Source: Pedobacter aquatilis (GTDB lineage: Bacteria; Bacteroidota; Bacteroidia; Sphingobacteriales; Sphingobacteriaceae). Taken from it: DNA of 64,000 nt. The stretch is taken from assembly GCF_030409415.1 (NCBI RefSeq), contig NZ_JAUFPW010000033.1, positions 124,001 through 188,000 on the forward strand, written 5' to 3'. Shown here one piece after another: positions 61,779 through 64,000 of the stretch; within the stretch, counting starts at the first letter, position 1, and every line of letters begins with the position of its first letter. The position numbers were made by a program, and so were the translations under genes. The notes beneath the pieces were generated by a model. It was given only the letters and a program-made list of their open reading frames with translations. It searched no databases and was not told the origin of the DNA.

Positions 61779-62738
61779 TTAATAATCTGCAATAGGTTTT
61801 TTATTGTAATAAGCTTCAATTTCTTCTTTTGATGGAGGCGTTACCGGACGAACCAATCTCAATCCAACAAATGGGGCTTCAGGAAACCACCAATTACTTT
61901 TCGGAATTTGAGGGTCGAGTTGCTTCCATGAAGGACTTGAAGCCAATCTTACTGAAGAAGTTAGTTTGTCGGGTGTTTCATCATACGAACCTCCACGAAC
62001 GCTATTAGGGTATAGTTTATCTGGTTTGGCAACAGGGTTTTCTACGGTTTTATCTTTCGAAGCGGTGTAAAAATTTTCGATATACTGGTCGTAAGTCCAT
62101 TCGGCTACATTTCCATGCATATCATACAAACCCCATGCGTTAGGTTTTTTTTGTCCTACGGGATGTGTTTTGTTATCGCTGTTGTCTTTAAACCAGGCAT
62201 AATCTTTCAATGTGGATTCATCATCACCAAATGTGTATTTAGATTTACTTCCGGCACGACAAGCATATTCCCATTCAGCTTCTGTTGGTAAACGATAAAA
62301 AACACCAGTTCGGGCATAAAGCCATTTGCAAAATTGAATGGCGTTATATTGTGTCATGGCAATTGCTGGTTGATTTTCTTTACCCATTCCAAAGGTCATA
62401 TCCAGATATGGTTTAGTTGGGCGAGTTACAGCATCAACATTTGCTGGGATTTTCCCATTACTGGCTTTTAGTTCATAATCGCGGTATAAAAATGGCTCGA
62501 AAATATTCCAGGTAACTTCATGTTTTCCCATCCAAAAAGCATCTACTTTAACTTTATGTACTGGCTTTTCATCTGCAGCACCCGCATTATTTCCCATATC
62601 AAAAGTTCCGGCAGGGATGGCCAACATATCAAATTTTAAGGATGTTCCTTCGATATTTTGTGTATATGATTTTGTTTGAGCTTGAATGTAACTTATCGGC
62701 AAGCATAAAAAGGCAAGTGCAATTATTTTTCTAGACAT
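61779..62738 (-). CDS. SUMF1-type (formylglycine-enzyme fold) secreted protein
   Basis: 319 residues with a Sec signal (cut near IQAQTK). The FGE-sulfatase fold is clear: IPAGTFDMGNNAGAADEKPV, YRLPTEAEWEYACRAG, NAWGLYDMHGNVAEWTYDQY and GGSYDE. The redox-active Cys pair of true formylglycine-generating enzymes is not seen, so it probably acts as a structural or binding protein like GldJ/GldK, not as an FGE. First gene of the leftward operon, 87 nt before the Gfo/Idh start. Confidence 0.83.
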   Translation of the reverse strand: MSRKIIALAFLCLPISYIQAQTKSYTQNIEGTSLKFDMLAIPAGTFDMGNNAGAADEKPVHKVKVDAFWMGKHEVTWNIFEPFLYRDYELKASNGKIPANVDAVTRPTKPYLDMTFGMGKENQPAIAMTQYNAIQFCKWLYARTGVFYRLPTEAEWEYACRAGSKSKYTFGDDESTLKDYAWFKDNSDNKTHPVGQKKPNAWGLYDMHGNVAEWTYDQYIENFYTASKDKTVENPVAKPDKLYPNSVRGGSYDETPDKLTSSVRLASSPSWKQLDPQIPKSNWWFPEAPFVGLRLVRPVTPPSKEEIEAYYNKKPIADY

Positions 62739-62846
62739 GATTGTTGGTTAGTAGTGATTTTGCGTAGCGCTAAATCGTATTACTAATTTAACAAGTATGT
62801 TTTAAAAGGAAGAAAAAACATGTAACAAAAAGGGTATGTTTTGTAT

Positions 62847-64000
62847 TTATCTTCTATCGGTAACTCGGTTAGATAGATTGGTGAAGCCAATTAAAGTATC
62901 CCATCTTACACCTGGTTTTCTGTAATAAACAAGTATTTGATAAGTGTTTTCAGTTTGGAAAAAGGAACCTTCAAAAGGTTTTGTTTCAAATGCGTTTGAT
63001 GTTTTATCCAGCCAGGCATATTCATAATCATAAAGGCCCTGCTTTAATAAAATATTGGCGTAAAATTGTTTTCTGCCTTCATCATAAAGCAATTTATTTT
63101 CTTTGGATAAGGAATAATTATTGAAACGGCCAATAACATAGGCTTCGCCATTTGCGCTTGGAGCTGGAGCATTCAGCGTAAAAAGAACACTGATGTATTC
63201 AGCTTCAGTTTTATCATCTCGTCCATCAGTATTTCTGATGAAAAAATTACCGTTCTCATCCAGTTGGTTCGCAAAGGCCTCTTTATTTCTTGGCACATCC
63301 TGAAAAAGCATTACACTGACAGATTCATTGTCTCGGAAGATATCTTTTACATTTCCTGCTTTATAGCGCAAACTTCTGGTATCAAACTTCCTGAATTCGT
63401 TATCAGCCCAAAAATCATTTGTATTGATATCGTTAAAAACCAGTTGGTTTGGCTTAACAAAAGATGGACTTTTATTTATTTGAACAGTATTGTAGTTGAA
63501 ATTTTGCATTACAACAGCTTTAATATCCTGATAAGGATTTGCGATTGGAATGTTATGGTTAAGTATGAAATTTATCTTTTGCTTAGTGTTTCTTTCTGAA
63601 ACCTGCAGCGAATTTGTGATTTCTGCAGCAACGGCAATTACATTTTCTAAAACATAAAACCGTTGAGAAATTACCGGTTTTCTTTTATCATTGTCTTCAT
63701 AAACCCTTAAAATATAGTTGCCGCTAATTTTAGGTTTTATCTGGCTGTTTGGGAAATCGAGTTCGTAATGTGTGTATTTTCTGGTGGTATTTGATGAATA
63801 TTTGTAATTAAAAATTCTGTCTTCGGTAAAGCCATCCAGATAATCAAGTGTCGATATTTTTGAAGTCTGCCAATCAGAGGTGCAATGTTCTATAGTATAC
63901 CAGTAGTTCTTTGTGCCGCCCAGTAAATCATCAAAAGAAAAAGCAATTGTTTCCGAAGAATTTAAAAGGGTAATCGGAATAGATTGCTCTTTGTTGCTGT
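62847..64000 (-). CDS. Type IX secretion plug-domain protein (DUF5103), N-terminus outside window
   Basis: On the minus strand the frame is open from 62847 to the window edge; an internal Met at 63509 is not the start. Recognisable pieces, in N-to-C order, are YTIEHCTSDWQTSKISTLDY, LDGFTEDRIFNYKYSSNT, YELDFPNSQIKPKISGNYIL and VYEDNDKRKPVISQRFYVLE, then a C-terminal domain with VRWDTLIGFTNLSNRVTDRR. The first blocks match the DUF5103/type 9 secretion system plug-protein first domain. The product probably closes or regulates the SprA/Sov-type outer-membrane channel. It supports a Bacteroidota host that also has a T9SS. Confidence 0.82.
   Translation of the reverse strand, partial: SNKEQSIPITLLNSSETIAFSFDDLLGGTKNYWYTIEHCTSDWQTSKISTLDYLDGFTEDRIFNYKYSSNTTRKYTHYELDFPNSQIKPKISGNYILRVYEDNDKRKPVISQRFYVLENVIAVAAEITNSLQVSERNTKQKINFILNHNIPIANPYQDIKAVVMQNFNYNTVQINKSPSFVKPNQLVFNDINTNDFWADNEFRKFDTRSLRYKAGNVKDIFRDNESVSVMLFQDVPRNKEAFANQLDENGNFFIRNTDGRDDKTEAEYISVLFTLNAPAPSANGEAYVIGRFNNYSLSKENKLLYDEGRKQFYANILLKQGLYDYEYAWLDKTSNAFETKPFEGSFFQTENTYQILVYYRKPGVRWDTLIGFTNLSNRVTDRR

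Noticed and set aside
1..64000. CRISPR array
   Set aside because: No regularly spaced identical repeats of 25-40 nt were seen anywhere in the window.

Overview
The window looks like chromosomal DNA of a Sphingobacteriaceae-type Bacteroidota (Pedobacter-like). Reasons: a Bacteroidetes conjugative-transposon tra operon (TraE/F/G/I/J/K/L/M types), a type IX secretion plug-domain protein, a histone H1-like small protein, paired Bacteroidetes-style Rhs proteins, and starts that mostly lack a Shine-Dalgarno sequence. The species is inferred; no rRNA or tRNA gene was seen.

Layout. (1) 1-3640: a recombinase element with a primase/helicase-like P-loop protein cut by the window edge, two overlapping tyrosine recombinases (the second lacking catalytic residues) and a strongly folded non-coding tail. 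(2) 3997-6520: a displaced Rhs tip (core remnant plus C-terminal toxin-like domain), an overlapping lipoprotein, a decayed immunity-like gene and its intact paralogue, closed by a hairpin that recurs after the second Rhs module. (3) 6766-36174: the main system. It has one fibre-like gene; a compact type II secretion-like operon (pseudopilin, prepilin peptidase, GspE, GspD, GspL/PilM-PilN-like, GspM/PilO-like; no GspF or GspC); fourteen further fibre-like genes, all on one strand, with variable N-termini and a near-constant C-terminus; and a pair of giant Rhs/YD-repeat proteins ending in a toxin tip, followed by a TPR protein. Five copies of an intergenic element, each with exactly 43 nt from CGTCA to GTCAA, precede the single fibre gene, the secretion operon, fibre cluster A, fibre cluster B and the Rhs pair. 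This suggests one regulon. (4) 36668-37198: a membrane-protein gene broken by an in-frame TAG. (5) about 37500-54000: part of an integrative conjugative element (tra operon, histone-like protein, DUF3276-RadC fusion, SSB, DUF932 protein, integrase). (6) 54033-64000: low-GC chromosomal housekeeping genes (EVE protein, antiporter, thioesterase, alpha-amylase, and a leftward TIM-barrel/ApbE/Gfo-Idh/SUMF1 cluster, then a T9SS plug protein cut by the edge).

Working model (inference). The fibre proteins and both Rhs proteins carry Sec signal peptides. I saw no typical T9SS C-terminal sorting domain in them, so they probably reach the periplasm by Sec and could cross the outer membrane through the co-encoded secretin. 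The constant fibre C-terminus (GIGT head, NWPDYVF block, amphipathic helix) would be the common assembly or secretion handle, and the N-termini would supply variable specificity. The orphan tip and the shared 3' hairpin suggest that Rhs toxin tips are exchanged at this locus.
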